A stretch of 64,000 nt of DNA from WTFY01 sp965220895 (GTDB taxonomy: Bacteria > Pseudomonadota > Gammaproteobacteria > UBA4575). Both the position numbers and the translations under genes were made by a program. Positions 61,719-64,000 of the stretch are shown here, one piece after another. A model generated the notes under the pieces. It worked only from the letters and a program-made list of their open reading frames with translations, searched no databases and had not been told where the DNA came from. Each line of letters opens with the position of its first letter. Within the stretch, counting starts at the first letter, position 1. The stretch covers positions 1,798,001-1,862,000 of the forward strand of contig OZ244850.1 in the NCBI GenBank assembly GCA_965220895.1, written 5' to 3'.

Positions 61719-62783
61719 TCAATGTGTTATATGATCACTTCCTCTCTTCTCTCCTCCCTTGTGAGCCAACTGTACCAAATTTGTACCAGCCAGATGGCTC
61801 CGCGAGAGGTTGTCCGCATACTCTGCCAGATGTTCAACGGACAAATGGGCATACCGCAAGACCATTGCATAGTCTGACCAGCCACCCAACTCCTGTAGCA
61901 CCTGCAACGGCGTTCCCTGCTGGACGTGCCAGCTGGCCCACGTGTGCCGCAGGTCGTGCCAGCGAAAGTCCTTAATGCCGGCCCGCACCAGCGCCTTGCG
62001 CCAGGCATGGTTGTTGGCCTTGGTGACCGGTTCGCCATGATAGGTAAACACCCGGACAGGGTGTTTGCCCATCTGCTGGCTGAGCACCTGCAGGGCATCC
62101 TCGTTCAATGGCACTGGAATGGCTTTGCGGGCCTTGGCCTGATCGGCATGAATCCACGCGCATCGGCGGTTCCTGTCAATTTGTGACCATTCGAGTCGTA
62201 CCACATTGGCCTCCCTCAGCCCGGTTGCAAGAGTGAACAGCATCATCGCTGCTAGGTGATCAGGAAGTTCCGACAACAGCCGGTCAGCTTCCTCTCTCGT
62301 CAGCCAGCGAATGCGGCGTTTCGGTTCCCGCAGCGTCTTGACATGGGGTGCACGTTCCAGCCAGCCCCATTCGCGCTCGGCGCGCTTGAGAATGGCCCGT
62401 ACCACCTCCAGCATCCGATTGACCGTGGCATTGGAAACACCGTCTGATACCCTTGACTGGGTCAAGGCATCCAGAACGTTCCTGTCAATCTCATCCAGAT
62501 ATCGTCCATACAGTCCGGCATGAGCCCGGCGCAGATGGTAGATATCGTCCCTCAGGGTGACTTTCTTACCCTGTTTCTCTGTTAGCCAGCGTTCCACCGC
62601 TTCTTCCCATTTCCGGCGAGGTTTCTCTCCAAGTTTGGAGGCCCGCCAGCAATCGGCTTTCAGCCGGTCGTGGTATTCCTGCGCTAACCGTTTGTTGGCA
62701 GTTTTAGCAGATTTGCATACTCGCTGGCCCCGGGGGGTGGTGAATCGCACCCACCAGATATTGCCGCGTTTGTAAAGTGACAT
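61719..62783 (-). CDS. int: Tyrosine-type integrase of the second element
   Basis: This 354-residue integrase has an N-terminal DNA-binding segment (MSLYKRGNIWWVRFTTPRGQR), a SAM-like domain and a complete catalytic set: Arg in TGLREANVVRLEW, HDLRHTWASWHVQ, GGWSDYAMVLRYAHLS with the nucleophilic Tyr. Its stop lies 12 bases from the 50-bp core, so it uses the same tRNA site as the first element's integrase, although the two proteins are of different subtypes. The upstream HTH gene overlaps its start by 100 bases. Confidence 0.93.
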   Translation of the reverse strand: MSLYKRGNIWWVRFTTPRGQRVCKSAKTANKRLAQEYHDRLKADCWRASKLGEKPRRKWEEAVERWLTEKQGKKVTLRDDIYHLRRAHAGLYGRYLDEIDRNVLDALTQSRVSDGVSNATVNRMLEVVRAILKRAEREWGWLERAPHVKTLREPKRRIRWLTREEADRLLSELPDHLAAMMLFTLATGLREANVVRLEWSQIDRNRRCAWIHADQAKARKAIPVPLNEDALQVLSQQMGKHPVRVFTYHGEPVTKANNHAWRKALVRAGIKDFRWHDLRHTWASWHVQQGTPLQVLQELGGWSDYAMVLRYAHLSVEHLAEYADNLSRSHLAGTNLVQLAHKGGEKRGSDHITH

Positions 62784-63004
62784 GGTGTCTTCTCCTGTGT
62801 CCTGTCACTTGGCGGCACTTGCCCATGGACAGGGTAAAGTGATCGCAGGTATTCGGCAAGGTCATCTTCAAGAAAAACCCAGCATTTTCCGGGTTTCGCA
62901 CCCAGAATGATTCCTGCCCGCGCCTTTTGGCGCACAACGGCAGGGGACATGTGCAGGAATTCGGCTGCCTCGTTCAGGTCGAGGGTTCGGTGTCGTTGAT
63001 TCAT
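62684..63004 (-). CDS. HTH (excisionase-like) protein of the second element
   Basis: From ATG 63004 (MNQRHRTLDLNEAAEFLHM) the protein has 106 residues. The first 65 form a MerR/Xis-type winged helix: LNEAAEFLHMSPAVVRQKARAGIILGAKPGKCWVFLEDDLAEYLRSL. The remainder overlaps the integrase gene in another frame and may be dispensable. Excisionase or regulatory function is inferred from position and fold. Confidence 0.75.
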   Translation of the reverse strand: MNQRHRTLDLNEAAEFLHMSPAVVRQKARAGIILGAKPGKCWVFLEDDLAEYLRSLYPVHGQVPPSDRTQEKTPCHFTNAAISGGCDSPPPGASEYANLLKLPTNG

Positions 63005-63246
63005 TGGGTTGCCTGAAAAATGCATCCAACCGGGTTGCTTGCCGGACAGAATGTTATTTGTGCAAAAATACATTAGCACAGTGCGAATTATCCGCACAAA
63101 AGAAAATGCTTAGCAAAAAGGTAAAAGCCGACTGGAGAGGGCAGCTTTGCGGCGTGGGAAATGACTACGGCGCCGGTTTTCCGGTCTGAAACGGCCGCGA
63201 TCCGGCAGCCTGGGAAGGCATGGGTGGATGTCAGCCCAGGGGGTCT

Positions 63247-63921
63247 TTAGACCTCTTTTCCCTGGTAGATGATGACCCCGCAGACCGTGGCTTTCACGTT
63301 GACCTCGATAATGCGGTCCGGCCAGTCGGGGTTAAGAGCCTTCAGGTATTTTTTGCCTCCCTCGATGATCAGCTGCTTGAAGGTGGCTTCATCGGAGTCA
63401 TCAAGCTGCACCACCACGTACTTGCCATGGTCCGCTGAAACGTTGGGGTCCACATAAATCAGGTCGCCTTCCTGGAATTTCGGCTCCATGCTTGTGCCGC
63501 GCACCCGCAGCACGAAGGTGTCCGGGCTGCTGAGCACCGGACAGGGATACCTGGGCGTGTCCTCGGCGAGGCCCAGGTCCCTGGGGACCTCGTGCCAGTG
63601 GCCGGCCTGCACCCAGGAGATCAGCGGGAAAAACCCCTGCACCTCGGGTCCTTTCTGCACATTGGCGTGCCCGTTCTCCACCTCGTCGGCGGCATGCGGG
63701 GTATCCATCCATCCGGAAGGCTTTCCCATGGCCTTCTCCAGTTTCTCCGCCATCCTGTTGCCGAGGCTCCGGGGTGTGCCTTTCCCGTTCGGGGTCTGGT
63801 GGCGCACCTGGCTCAGGTAGGAGCTGTTGGTGTCGCAGGCACGGGCCAGCCTGGCGGCCGAGCCTGCCTCGGCAATCAGGCGTTCAAGATTTTGCAGGCG
63901 GATCAGGTGAAGTTTTCGCAT
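63247..63921 (-). CDS. XRE-type repressor with S24 peptidase domain, second element
   Basis: This 224-residue protein parallels the repressor at 29673-30350 in order and sequence: NLERLIAEAGSAARLARACDTNSSYLSQVRHQT (HTH), GWMDTPH, SWVQAGHW (cleavage region), GTSMEPKFQEGDLIYVDPN (Ser) and DHGKYVVVQLDDSDEATFKQL (Lys). The C-terminal domains are very close; the HTH recognition helix regions are also similar. It probably controls the second element and responds to RecA. Confidence 0.92.
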   Translation of the reverse strand: MRKLHLIRLQNLERLIAEAGSAARLARACDTNSSYLSQVRHQTPNGKGTPRSLGNRMAEKLEKAMGKPSGWMDTPHAADEVENGHANVQKGPEVQGFFPLISWVQAGHWHEVPRDLGLAEDTPRYPCPVLSSPDTFVLRVRGTSMEPKFQEGDLIYVDPNVSADHGKYVVVQLDDSDEATFKQLIIEGGKKYLKALNPDWPDRIIEVNVKATVCGVIIYQGKEV

Positions 63922-63945
63922 GGTCTGGGCACCGTACCATTATTT

Positions 63946-63973
63946 AGCGAAAAGATAAACAAATAGTTTCGCT
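63946..63973. promoter_or_regulatory. Inverted repeat upstream of the second repressor
   Basis: AGCGAAA (63946-63952) and TTTCGCT (63967-63973) form a 7-bp palindrome with a 14-base AT-rich spacer, 25 bases upstream of the repressor start. Likely operator position. Confidence 0.45.
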
Positions 63974-64000
63974 CCATGCTTGATAGCGCATCGCATGCAG

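Overview
This window looks like the chromosome of a gammaproteobacterium. The evidence is cmoA-cmoB, the fdxA-mutS / pncC-recA-recX-alaS-lysC-csrA block and the ilvN-ilvC-psd-pssA-leuA cluster. The core genes are GC-rich; the accessory cargo is clearly more AT-rich. I cannot name the genus from sequence alone.

Positions 1-2200 hold loosely packed accessory genes: a partial membrane protein, a membrane-anchored nuclease, a decayed multicopper oxidase next to a cytochrome c, and a small gene behind a Fur-box-like site. Positions 2368-27758 are ordinary chromosome: acs, an isochorismatase-type hydrolase, a BepA-like protease, tusA, the ilv/psd/pss/leu cluster (with a putative leucine attenuator before leuA and a Psd homologue lacking its pyruvoyl serine), udg, rimI, prfC, cmoAB, fdxA, mutS, pncC, recA, recX, alaS, lysC, csrA and amt. 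tRNA-Ser(GCT) and tRNA-Arg(ACG) follow.

The tRNA-Arg gene at 28158-28234 is an insertion site. Its 3' half recurs as a perfect 50-bp direct repeat at 61658-61707. The 33.5 kb between the copies is an integrated element with integrase, DUF4224-type partner, S24 repressor and a replication-like gene at its left end. I see no conjugation or virion genes, so it looks like a non-autonomous or satellite-type island. A second element begins immediately after the right repeat with its own integrase, HTH gene and a related S24 repressor, and runs out of the window. The two elements therefore sit in tandem at one tRNA site.

The first island carries an autotransporter behind a tetranucleotide repeat tract that probably phase-varies it, a further tyrosine recombinase, and a dense defence-like cargo (37-61 kb). 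The cargo comprises a cyclase-fold protein, a type III restriction-modification system, a zinc-finger plus HEPN pair, a broken Mrr-type gene, an AbiE toxin-antitoxin pair, a 1277-residue STAND NTPase with an N-terminal nuclease motif, a four-gene minus-strand cluster around a HelD-like helicase, a NYN-domain protein and a membrane coiled-coil protein. The mod gene is interrupted by a 2382-bp IS1595-type element with an 8-bp target duplication. That IS carries a methyltransferase-HNH fusion knocked out of frame by a run of 13 G. The best candidates for undescribed systems are the STAND nuclease, the helicase cluster and the zinc-finger/HEPN pair.
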